Program-made: the position numbers and the translations under genes | Shown: in pieces, positions 49,888-57,233 of the stretch | Numbering within the stretch: position 1 is the first letter of the stretch | Layout of the letters: the number at the start of each line of letters is the position of its first letter | Source: Xanthobacter sp. YC-JY1 | GTDB taxonomy: Bacteria > Pseudomonadota > Alphaproteobacteria > Rhizobiales > Xanthobacteraceae | Assembly: GCF_021730305.1 (NCBI RefSeq) | Contig: NZ_CP032674.1 | Location: 915,001 to 979,000, forward strand | DNA length: 64,000 bases | Direction: 5' to 3' | Notes under the pieces: model-generated | What the model was told of the DNA's origin: nothing | The model's input: only the letters and a program-made list of their open reading frames with translations | Database searches by the model: none

Positions 49888-50586
49888 ATGCCCACGATCG
49901 CCCTCGTCGACGACGACCGCAACATCCTGACCTCGGTCTCCATCGCTCTGGAGGCGGAGGGCTACCGCATCGACACCTACACCGACGGCGCCTCGGCCCT
50001 CGACGGGTTCAAGACCAACCCGCCGGACCTCGCCATCCTCGACATCAAGATGCCCCGCATGGACGGCATGGAGCTGCTCCGCCGCCTGCGCCAGAAGACC
50101 GACATGCCGGTGATCTTCCTCACCTCCAAGGATGAGGAGATCGATGAGCTTTTCGGCCTCAAGATGGGCGCCGACGATTTCATCAAGAAGCCGTTCTCCC
50201 AGCGCCTGCTGGTGGAGCGGGTGAAGGCGGTCCTGCGCCGCGCCGGTGCCAAGGACGGCGCCGCCCCGCGCGAGGTGGACAGCGCCAAGGTTCTCGAGCG
50301 CGGCAACCTGCGCATGGACCCCGAGCGCCACACCTGCACCTGGAAGGCCGAGCCGGTGACGCTCACCGTCACCGAATTCCTGATCCTCCAGGCGCTTGCC
50401 CAGCGCCCGGGCGTCGTCAAGAGCCGCAACGCGCTGATGGACGCGGCCTATGACGATCAGGTCTATGTGGACGACCGCACCATCGACAGCCACATCAAGC
50501 GGCTGCGCAAGAAGTTCAAGTCGGTGGACGATTCGTTCGAGATGATCGAGACCCTGTACGGCGTCGGCTACCGGTTCAAGGAGTGA
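49888..50586 (+). CDS. chvI: Response regulator ChvI
   Basis: This 232-residue OmpR-type regulator pairs with ChvG, encoded next. The receiver has [13 protein letters not shown], phosphoacceptor Asp in [17 protein letters not shown] (near residue 52), Thr in [10 protein letters not shown] and Lys in DDFIKKPFS. The C-terminal winged helix has [30 protein letters not shown] and ends YGVGYRFKE. ChvI senses acid or envelope stress and is needed for symbiosis or virulence in Rhizobiales. The ATG at 49888 has AAGAGGTG upstream. Confidence 0.95.
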   Translation: MPTIALVDDDRNILTSVSIALEAEGYRIDTYTDGASALDGFKTNPPDLAILDIKMPRMDGMELLRRLRQKTDMPVIFLTSKDEEIDELFGLKMGADDFIKKPFSQRLLVERVKAVLRRAGAKDGAAPREVDSAKVLERGNLRMDPERHTCTWKAEPVTLTVTEFLILQALAQRPGVVKSRNALMDAAYDDQVYVDDRTIDSHIKRLRKKFKSVDDSFEMIETLYGVGYRFKE

Positions 50587-50617
50587 TCCGGGCCGCGCGC
50601 GGCAGGTTCGGCACCAA

Positions 50618-52378
50618 ATGACGGTCGAGACCAACGAAGCGCCGCTGGAGCGCCCGAGCGAGCCGGCGGGCATTCTCGCCACCGTTCGGCGCGTGCGCCG
50701 CTTCGTGGCGTTCAAGGGCTTCTCGTCGCTCACGCGGCGCATCGTGCTCCTGAATCTCGCCGGCCTGTGCGCGCTGGTCTCCGGCATCCTCTATCTCTCG
50801 GAATTCCGCTCCGGCCTCATCGACGCGCGCATCCAGAGCCTTTTGGTGCAGGGCGAGATCATCGCCGCCGCCATCGCCTCCTCGGCGCAGGTCGAGACCA
50901 ACGCCATCACGCTCGACCCCGATCGCCTGCTGGAATTGCAGGCGGGCGAGAGCTACGGCCCCGAGGACGGCTTCGCGCCGCTGGAATTCCCCATCAATCC
51001 CGAGCGTGTCGCCCCGGTGCTGCGTCGCCTCGTCGGCCCAACCCGGACCCGCGCCCGCATCTATGATCGGGAAGGCCAGCTGCTGCTGGATTCCCGCTCG
51101 CTCTATTCCCGCGGCGAGATCCTGCGCTTCGACCTGCCCTCGCCCAACGAGCCCAAGCCCGGCTTCCTGGAGCGCGCCTGGCTCGGCGTCCAGCTCTGGC
51201 TCGGCCGTGGCGATCTGCCACTTTACCGCGAGATGGGGCCGCAGTCCGGCAAGAACTATCCGGAGGTCGCCTCCGCGGCGCTCGGCACCAAGGCCAGCGA
51301 GGTGCGGGTGGATGAGCGCGGGCAGGTGGTGGTCTCGGTCGCCGTCCCCATCCAGCGCTTCCGCGCCATTCTCGGCGTGCTGCTGCTCTCCACCCAGAGC
51401 GGTGAGATCGATGCGGCGGTGAAGGCCGAACGCTTCGTCATCGTCCGCGTCTTCCTGGTGGCGGCGGCGGTGATGGTGCTGCTCTCCGTGCTGCTCGCCG
51501 GCACCATCGCCGATCCCGTGCGCAAGCTCGCCGCCGCGGCGGAGCGGGTGCGGCGGCGCATCAAGACCCGCGTGGAAATTCCCGATTTCACCGCCCGCGC
51601 CGACGAGATCGGCCACCTCTCCGGCGCCCTGCGCGACATGACGAGCGCGCTCTACAACCGCATCGAGGCCATCGAGAGCTTCGCGGCGGACGTGGCGCAC
51701 GAATTGAAGAATCCGCTCACCTCCCTGCGCAGCGCGGTGGAAACGCTGCCGCTCGCCAAGACCGATTCCTCCCGCTCGCGCCTGCTGGAGGTGATCCAGC
51801 ACGACGTGAAGCGCCTCGACCGCCTGATCTCCGACATTTCCGACGCCAGTCGCCTCGACGCCGAGCTGCAGCGGCAGGAAGCCGTGACGGTGGACCTGAA
51901 GCAGCTTCTGGAGATGGTGGTGGGCCTCGCCCAGGACGTGCGCAAGGACGACGGCGTCAGCGTCTCCCTCTCCTTTGATCGCGCGGCCGGAGCGCCGCAG
52001 GACTACAACATCGCCGGTCATTCCTCGCGCCTCGGCCAGGTGGTGGACAATCTCGTGTCCAACGCCCGCTCCTTCTCGCCGCAGGGCGGCTCGGTGCGCG
52101 TCACCTGCCGCCGCCTCAAGGACGGGGCCGAGATCATGGTCGACGACGATGGGCCGGGCATCCGCCCCGATGCCCTCTCGCGCATCTTCGAGCGCTTCTA
52201 CACGGATCGCCCGCACCAGGGCTTCGGCCAGAATTCCGGCCTCGGCCTCTCCATTTCGCGGCAGATCGTCGAGGCCCACGGCGGGCGCATCTGGGCCGAG
52301 AACCGCACCGCCACCGATCCCGACGGCACCCCCCATGTCACCGGCGCCCGCTTTGTCGTGCGCCTGCCCACCGGCTGA
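50618..52378 (+). CDS. chvG: Sensor histidine kinase ChvG (ExoS)
   Basis: This 586-residue membrane kinase has a first membrane helix near residues 47-65 (IVLLNLAGLCALVSGILYL) and a periplasmic sensor of about 210 residues. The second helix is FLVAAAVMVLLSVLLAGTIA, followed by HAMP. The H-box is SFAADVAHELKNPLTSLRSA, and the ATPase core has NLVSNARSFSP (N box), DDDGPGIRPDA (G1) and NSGLGLSISRQIVEAHGG (G2). In other Rhizobiales the periplasmic inhibitor ExoR acts on it; no exoR is in the window. It is 31 bases downstream of chvI and 2 bases upstream of hprK. Confidence 0.95.
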   Translation: MTVETNEAPLERPSEPAGILATVRRVRRFVAFKGFSSLTRRIVLLNLAGLCALVSGILYLSEFRSGLIDARIQSLLVQGEIIAAAIASSAQVETNAITLDPDRLLELQAGESYGPEDGFAPLEFPINPERVAPVLRRLVGPTRTRARIYDREGQLLLDSRSLYSRGEILRFDLPSPNEPKPGFLERAWLGVQLWLGRGDLPLYREMGPQSGKNYPEVASAALGTKASEVRVDERGQVVVSVAVPIQRFRAILGVLLLSTQSGEIDAAVKAERFVIVRVFLVAAAVMVLLSVLLAGTIADPVRKLAAAAERVRRRIKTRVEIPDFTARADEIGHLSGALRDMTSALYNRIEAIESFAADVAHELKNPLTSLRSAVETLPLAKTDSSRSRLLEVIQHDVKRLDRLISDISDASRLDAELQRQEAVTVDLKQLLEMVVGLAQDVRKDDGVSVSLSFDRAAGAPQDYNIAGHSSRLGQVVDNLVSNARSFSPQGGSVRVTCRRLKDGAEIMVDDDGPGIRPDALSRIFERFYTDRPHQGFGQNSGLGLSISRQIVEAHGGRIWAENRTATDPDGTPHVTGARFVVRLPTG

Positions 52379-52380
52379 TC

Positions 52381-52836
52381 GTGACCGGGGCCGCACCGCC
52401 CACCATCCATGCCAGCTGCGTCGCCGTGGGGGACGTGGGGCTCCTCATCCGTGGTCCGTCAGGCTCCGGCAAATCCACGCTGGCCCTGAGCCTCATCCTC
52501 GATGGCCCCCGCGCCCTCCCGCCGGCCGAGCTGGTCGCGGACGATCGGGTGGTGCTCACGGCCGAGAATGGTATCCTGATCGCTCGGCCGCCGCCTTTGC
52601 TTGCAGGGCTCATCGAGTTGCGCGGTATTGGTGTGCGGCGGATGCCCCATCGCGCTTACGTCGCAGTGCGGCATGTGGTCGATCTCTCGGCACCGGAAAC
52701 GGCGCGCATGCCGGATGCGGCCGAGCTTCAGGAGCAAATTCAAGGCATTGAAATCCCGAGGACTCCAATCTCTGCCTTGGCCTTGGCACCTGTCATAATC
52801 GCTTGCATTCTCAAAACTCGAGCTTACGAAAACTAA
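52381..52836 (+). CDS. hprK: HPr kinase/phosphorylase, short alphaproteobacterial form
   Basis: This 151-residue protein is only the C-terminal catalytic domain of HprK, as usual in alphaproteobacteria. The P-loop is RGPSGSGKSTLAL (near residues 24-36), the second motif VADDRVVL contains the catalytic Asp, and the signature is AGLIELRGIGVRRMPHR. It phosphorylates HPr on its regulatory Ser and reverses the reaction, setting the phosphorylation state of the regulatory PTS. Start is GTG 52381, two bases after the chvG stop, so envelope signalling and PTS genes are co-expressed. The length of about 150 residues is normal for the group. Confidence 0.93.
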   Translation: MTGAAPPTIHASCVAVGDVGLLIRGPSGSGKSTLALSLILDGPRALPPAELVADDRVVLTAENGILIARPPPLLAGLIELRGIGVRRMPHRAYVAVRHVVDLSAPETARMPDAAELQEQIQGIEIPRTPISALALAPVIIACILKTRAYEN

Positions 52837-52944
52837 ATGTGCTTTTGTGCGTTGCACCCCTTGCGTAATTTTTGAGCCGCTCTGAATATGGCCGTCCCGC
52901 AGCGCGGGAGGCCTTCATCAGGGGGAGGTGAGGGCGGAGGAAGC

Positions 52945-53346
52945 ATGATCGGTCTCGTCCTCGTCACACACGGCCGTCTGGCAGACGAATTCTGCTCCGC
53001 TCTGGAGCACGTGATGGGCCCGCAGGCCCAGATCGCCGCTGTCACCATCGGTCCAGAAGACGACATGGAGCGGCGGCGTCAGGACATCATCGAGGCGGTG
53101 GATCGCGTGCGCACCGGCGACGGGGTGGTGATCCTCACCGACATGTTCGGCGGAACGCCCTCGAACCTCGCGATTTCGGTGATGAACACGCCCGACGTCG
53201 AGGTGGTCGCGGGCATCAACCTGCCCATGCTGGTCAAGCTCGCCAAGGTGCGTGGGGAGATGCCGCTGGCCCAGGCCGTGGACGTCGCCCAGGAAGCCGG
53301 TAGGAAATACATCAATGTCGCAAGCCGCGTCCTCTCCGGTAACTGA
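52945..53346 (+). CDS. PTS EIIA component, mannose-type (regulatory PTS)
   Basis: This 133-residue EIIA(Man)-family protein starts MIGLVLVTHGRLADEF with the phospho-accepting His (residue 9). LTDMFGGTPSNLAISVM and GINLPMLVKLAKVRG are family hallmarks. No EIIB, EIIC or EIID lies nearby, so it acts as a regulator within the alphaproteobacterial PTS and not as a sugar importer. The ATG at 52945 has CGGAGG close upstream; an earlier in-frame ATG at 52888 would add a Gly/Arg-rich leader. Its 3' end overlaps the HPr gene by 32 bases. Confidence 0.93.
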   Translation: MIGLVLVTHGRLADEFCSALEHVMGPQAQIAAVTIGPEDDMERRRQDIIEAVDRVRTGDGVVILTDMFGGTPSNLAISVMNTPDVEVVAGINLPMLVKLAKVRGEMPLAQAVDVAQEAGRKYINVASRVLSGN

Positions 53347-53698
53347 GCTGTTCGCCGACGCCAGTTGCGAGGCGGGCGGCTGTTCCGACGATCCCGCCAT
53401 CGCCTGCGGCCGGCCTATCGCACCCGAAGCGCTGGTGCGCGTTCTTCCCATCATCAACAAGCGCGGCCTCCACGCTCGTGCCTCCGCCAAGTTCGTGCAG
53501 ACCGTGGAGCGCTTCGACGCCATGGTCACGGTGTGCCGCAGCGGCGAGGCGGTGGGCGGTAATTCCATCATGGGCCTGATGATGCTCGCCGCCGGCCCCG
53601 GCACCTGCGTCACCGTCACCGCCACCGGCCGGGAGGCGTCCGACGTGCTCGAAGCCCTCGGCACCCTCGTCAGCGGCCGTTTCGGCGAGGAAGAGTAG
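53315..53698 (+). CDS. Phosphocarrier protein HPr
   Basis: This 127-residue HPr has the histidine site in INKRGLHARASAKFVQ and the regulatory serine region in GGNSIMGLMMLAAGPG, the substrate of HprK. It is about 35 residues longer at the N-terminus than E. coli HPr. The extra part contains three cysteines (ASCEAGGC, AIACG), which is unusual. The ATG at 53315 lies within the end of the EIIA gene. Enzyme I (PtsP) is not in the window. Confidence 0.9.
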   Translation: MSQAASSPVTELFADASCEAGGCSDDPAIACGRPIAPEALVRVLPIINKRGLHARASAKFVQTVERFDAMVTVCRSGEAVGGNSIMGLMMLAAGPGTCVTVTATGREASDVLEALGTLVSGRFGEEE

Positions 53699-53763
53699 GG
53701 CACAAGCCCCGCGCCCGTGCAGTGACGGGCAGGCAAGCGAAAGCGCTGCCGTTTCGGCCGTTT

Positions 53764-53778
53764 ACCTCAAATTGAGGT
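53764..53778. promoter_or_regulatory. Perfect inverted repeat upstream of the orphan kinase gene
   Basis: ACCTCAA-A-TTGAGGT is a perfect inverted repeat with 7-bp arms. It lies 104 bases before the kinase start, where an operator or promoter would be expected. Confidence 0.4.
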
Positions 53779-53881
53779 TGCTCTGGCCGGTTCCCCGATG
53801 GTTGCCTATGTCTTAACGCTGATCCCTTCGTGCAATGGGCCCGAGGGATCCGGGACGGGCCTTCCCCCCGTATCAGATACG

Positions 53882-55366
53882 ATGTTCGAGCCGAGGAGCC
53901 ATAAGCCCGAGGAGGCACCGGCGCCCAAGCGCACCCGGTGGAGCCTCGGCTTGTCGGCAAAGCTGCTCGCTTTGACGGTGGCGGTGGTGGCCACGGCGGA
54001 GATCGCCGTGCTGGTGCCGACCATCGCCAACTACCGCATCGCCTGGCTGTCCGACCGCCTCGCCGCCGCCCGTACCGCCGCCCTTGTGCTCGACGCCGCG
54101 CCGCAGGATGGCGTGACTGTCGATATGACCCGGGAGCTGCTCGACAGCGTGGGCGCCAAGGTGATCGTGGTGAAGCGGGAAGGCACCCGGCGCCTGCTCG
54201 CCGCCTCCGACATGCCCCCGGAAGCGGACGTGCATATCGACATGCGCGAGACCACGCTCTGGAGCGCGGTGCATGACGCCTTCGACACGCTCATCGCCGA
54301 CAATGGACGCATCCTGCGCATCGTCGGCGAGCCGCCGCGGGGGGCGGACTTCATCGAGATCGTGCTCAGCGAGACCCCGCTGCGCGCCGCGCTGCTGCGC
54401 TTTGCGGCCACGGTGCTGCTGATCTCGCTTGCCGTCGCGGTGGCGGCGGGCGTGCTGGTCTATGTGAGCCTCAACTGGCTGTTCGTGCGCCCCATGCGCC
54501 GCCTCACCGAGCGCATGTCGGCCTTCCGCGAGGATCCGGAGGATGCCTCCCGCATCATCGTGCCCTCCGGCCGCTCCGACGAGATCGGCACCGCCGAGGA
54601 GGCGCTTGAGGAACTGCAGCGCGCGCTCTCCCACACCCTGCATCAGAAGAGCCACCTCGCGGCGCTCGGCCTCGCCGTGTCCAAGATCAACCACGATCTG
54701 CGCAATCTGTTGTCCTCGGCGCAGCTGCTCTCGGATCGCCTTGCCTCGGTGCCGGACCCGACCGTGCAGCGCTTTGCGCCGAAGCTGCTCGCCGCCCTCG
54801 ACCGCGCCATCCATTATTGCGAGCAGACCCTCTCCTACGGTCGCGCCAAGGAGCCCCTGCCGGAGCGGCGGGATGTGGAGCTCGCCCATCTGTTCGAGGA
54901 AGTGCGCGAGACCCTCGGCCTCTCGGCTGGCGGCAGCGCGGGGGTCGGCTGGGTCGTGGACGTGGAGCGCGGCCTGACCGCCGATGCGGATCCCGACCAA
55001 CTGTTCCGGGTGATCCTCAACATCACCCGCAACGCCCTCCAGGCGCTGGAGGCGCGCGCCCCGCTCGATCCCGAGCGCGACCAGATTCGCGTCCGCGCCC
55101 GCCGCAAGGGGCCGGTGGTGGAGATCGATCTCAGCGATACCGGTCCCGGCATTCCCCCGGCGCGGCGGGAGCATCTGTTCGAGGCCTTCGTCTCCTCCGC
55201 GCGGCGCGGCGGCACCGGGCTCGGCCTGCCCATCGCCGACGAACTGGTGCGGGCGCACGGCGGCCACATCCACCTGCTCGACACCAAGATCGGCACCGCC
55301 TTCCGCATCACCATCCCCGACCAGCCGGAAAGCCGGCACCACCGGCGCGAACGCATCCGTGCGTAA
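53882..55366 (+). CDS. Sensor histidine kinase without adjacent response regulator
   Basis: This 494-residue membrane kinase has one helix near the N-terminus (LLALTVAVVATAEIAVLV), a periplasmic sensor of about 130 residues, a second helix (FAATVLLISLAVAVAAGVLV), then HAMP. The H-box is unusual: AVSKINHDLRNLLSSAQLL, with HDLRN instead of HELxN/P. The ATPase domain is complete, with NITRNALQALE, DTGPGIP and GGTGLGLPIADELV. ATG 53882 is preferred because a promoter-like region and palindrome lie between the HPr gene and this point, but no clear Shine-Dalgarno is visible; an in-frame ATG at 53798 is possible. No partner regulator is adjacent. In many relatives ahcY occupies this position behind the PTS genes. 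Confidence 0.87.
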   Translation: MFEPRSHKPEEAPAPKRTRWSLGLSAKLLALTVAVVATAEIAVLVPTIANYRIAWLSDRLAAARTAALVLDAAPQDGVTVDMTRELLDSVGAKVIVVKREGTRRLLAASDMPPEADVHIDMRETTLWSAVHDAFDTLIADNGRILRIVGEPPRGADFIEIVLSETPLRAALLRFAATVLLISLAVAVAAGVLVYVSLNWLFVRPMRRLTERMSAFREDPEDASRIIVPSGRSDEIGTAEEALEELQRALSHTLHQKSHLAALGLAVSKINHDLRNLLSSAQLLSDRLASVPDPTVQRFAPKLLAALDRAIHYCEQTLSYGRAKEPLPERRDVELAHLFEEVRETLGLSAGGSAGVGWVVDVERGLTADADPDQLFRVILNITRNALQALEARAPLDPERDQIRVRARRKGPVVEIDLSDTGPGIPPARREHLFEAFVSSARRGGTGLGLPIADELVRAHGGHIHLLDTKIGTAFRITIPDQPESRHHRRERIRA

Positions 55367-55543
55367 TGGGTGCGAGTTTTCCACAAGGCGCGCTGTTTCC
55401 GGCCCGCCTCGTGCGTGATGCAGGACAGGGGCCTTGCACCCTCCGATAAAAAGGGGTAGCAGACGGGCCTCGCGGAATTCCAAGCCGCGAACGCCCCGGA
55501 AAGCTCCCCGCTTTCCCGACCGGTTCGCCGGTCCAGGGCATAG

Positions 55544-55620
55544 GCGCCGGTAGCTCAGCTGGATAGAGCACCAGACTACGAATCTGGGGGTCGGGAGTTC
55601 GAATCTTCCCCGGCGCGCCA
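55544..55620 (+). tRNA. tRNA-Arg (anticodon ACG)
   Basis: This 77-base cloverleaf has acceptor GCGCCGG / CCGGCGC, D-arm GCTC...GAGC, anticodon stem CCAGA / TCTGG around CTACGAA (anticodon ACG, read as ICG), a T-arm with GTTCGAATC, and an encoded CCA. A promoter-like TTGCAC lies about 110 bases upstream. Confidence 0.96.
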
Positions 55621-55764
55621 CCTAAATCCAAAAAAGATAATTTCACGCCCGACAGGTCGCGGGAAGGCATAGTCGTGCCGTCGGGCCATCTCCGGTCATC
55701 GCCAACGCTCGTCGATGGAGGTGAGCACGGGTGGGTCCGGCCCGATGGCTGTGCCAGTCCACGC

Positions 55765-55900
55765 TCACCACATGCTGGAAGGCAACGCGGATCGCGAACC
55801 GGCGAAGACGTAGTCGGCGAACATCGATGATGACGGGCGCCGTCCGCGGCCCGACGAAGCGGCCGAGTTGCGCCACGGCGATTGCGGTGTTTGAAGGCAC
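55765..55900 (-). pseudogene. Probable remnant of a rhodanese-like/ChrB-type gene N-terminus
   Basis: On the minus strand GTG 55900 opens a frame reading AIAVAQLGRFVGPRTAPVIIDVRR. This matches the start of a rhodanese domain as found in chromate-resistance-associated sulfurtransferases. The similarity then stops. The next frame (DYVFAGSRSALPSSMW, ending at 55765) looks like its continuation after a frameshift. No intact catalytic Cys loop follows. The rest of the 390-base gap between tRNA-Arg and the EamA gene shows nothing else. The evidence is a short motif only. Confidence 0.3.
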
Positions 55901-56013
55901 GAGCCGCCATAAGCGGGACGGGATTAAGGCTGGCGCCTCAAGGGGCAATCGCGGAAGCCTATTGATGCCAGATCAGACGGACCGGCGATCCGCGCGCGAC
56001 CCTGTCGCAGACG

Positions 56014-57060
56014 TCACACGCCGTGTCCGTGCCTATGGTGGATGTCGGGGTAATGCGGATGCCGGTGCACCATCGGCGTGTGCCGGTGCCGATGGCTGTG
56101 CGGCTCGCCGGCCGGGATGCCCGCATCGTGGGCGTGTTGGTGGTGAGCGTCGTGGCGGTGGCGGTGTTCGTGCTCCAGCGCCTCGTGGGCGTGCTCGTGC
56201 TCATGCTGCTCGGAGAGGTGCAGCCAGAGGCCGAGCGCCATAAAGAGGCCCGCGATCACCAGCTGGGACGTAATGGCCTCGCCGAGCAGGACGATGGCGA
56301 GCTCCGCGCCCACGAATGGCGCGAGCGAGAAATAGGCGCCGGTGCGCGCTGTGCCGAGATGGCGCAGTGCGAGCACGAACAGGGCGAGGCTGACGCCATA
56401 GCCGAAGAAGCCGACCACGGCAGCCGCGGCTACGGCCCCGGCAGAAGGGAAGGCCGCCCCGTGGCCGAGCGCGATCACCAGGTTGATGGTTCCGGCGATC
56501 AGGCCCTTCAGCATGGCGATCTGCACGGGGTCGGCAGAGGAGAGCCTTCGGGTGAGGTTGTTGTCGATGCCCCAGCACAGGCAGGCGCCGGCGATTAGTA
56601 CGGCGCCGAGGTCGAGCGTCGCCCGGCCCTGCCATGACAGCAGCGCCGCGCCGGCGAGGATGGCGAGCGCGCCCAGAAGGAGGCGCCTGTCCACATTCTC
56701 GCGGAAGGCGATCCAGGCGATGACCATGGTCGCCACACCTTCCAGATTGAGCAGAAGGGAGGCGCTCGCGCCATCGGTCCGGGCGAGGCCGAACATGAGC
56801 AGCAGCGGGCCGAGGACGCCGCCTGTGAGGATCACCAGCGCGAGCCAGGGCAAATCGGTCTGCCGCAGCGGCGCCTCCACCGCCGGCAGCCGGAGCGCGG
56901 CCCGGGACAGGTGGACGGCGGCGAGGCCAGCGCCTGCTCCGAGATAGAGCAGGCCGGCCATCATCCACGGGTCGACGGCGCCGAGAAGCAGCTTGGCGAG
57001 CGGCGTGCTCGCGCCGAACAGTCCAGCCGAGATGAGGGCAAAGACGATACCGAGCTTCAC
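56014..57060 (-). CDS. EamA/DMT-family transporter with a histidine-rich C-terminal tail
   Basis: This 348-residue inner-membrane protein has about ten predicted membrane segments in two EamA repeats (GIVFALISAGLFGASTPLAKLL; VLIAGACLCWGIDNNLTRRL). A cytoplasmic or periplasmic tail of 67 residues follows and contains 23 histidines. EamA proteins export metabolites or amino acids, while the tail suggests binding of Ni, Co, Cu or Zn. Start is GTG 57060, 35 bases after the small membrane-protein gene, so it is probably the last gene of the metal-resistance operon. Whether it moves a metal or only buffers it is not known. Confidence 0.87.
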   Translation of the reverse strand: MKLGIVFALISAGLFGASTPLAKLLLGAVDPWMMAGLLYLGAGAGLAAVHLSRAALRLPAVEAPLRQTDLPWLALVILTGGVLGPLLLMFGLARTDGASASLLLNLEGVATMVIAWIAFRENVDRRLLLGALAILAGAALLSWQGRATLDLGAVLIAGACLCWGIDNNLTRRLSSADPVQIAMLKGLIAGTINLVIALGHGAAFPSAGAVAAAAVVGFFGYGVSLALFVLALRHLGTARTGAYFSLAPFVGAELAIVLLGEAITSQLVIAGLFMALGLWLHLSEQHEHEHAHEALEHEHRHRHDAHHQHAHDAGIPAGEPHSHRHRHTPMVHRHPHYPDIHHRHGHGV

Positions 57061-57095
57061 GAGGCGCCCCTATCCTGTCCGGGCAGTGCTTCGCC

Positions 57096-57212
57096 TCAGC
57101 GCCTGAGATACTTGATGAGCGCGGCGATGCCGAGCACGACAAGGGCCAGGATGAGGAGGCCGAAGAGCCACATCCCCCACATGCCGCCGCTCATCATCTG
57201 ATCGTAGTGCAT
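57096..57212 (-). CDS. 38-residue single-span membrane peptide in the copper cluster
   Basis: ATG 57212 to TGA 57096 encodes 38 residues starting MHYDQMMSGGMWGMWLFG, then a hydrophobic span rich in Leu, Val and Ile, and a basic end KYLRR. GAGGAGAG lies at good distance upstream. The Met/His-containing N-terminus, one membrane helix and positive C-terminus fit a small metal-associated membrane protein. It sits between the multicopper oxidase (21 bases) and the EamA gene (35 bases) on the same strand. The function is unknown. Confidence 0.7.
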   Translation of the reverse strand: MHYDQMMSGGMWGMWLFGLLILALVVLGIAALIKYLRR

Positions 57213-57233
57213 GACGGTCTCTCCTCTGCAGGA

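Noticed and set aside
55308..55910. A 200-codon minus-strand open frame across tRNA-Arg
   Set aside because: It contains the peptide that results from translating a tRNA antisense (GKIRTPDPQIRSLVLYPAEL), a known annotation artefact.
55544..56013. Genomic island or attachment site at tRNA-Arg
   Set aside because: No integrase, no repeat of the tRNA 3' end within the window and no shift in composition were seen. The metal genes could have been acquired, but there is no direct sign of it here.
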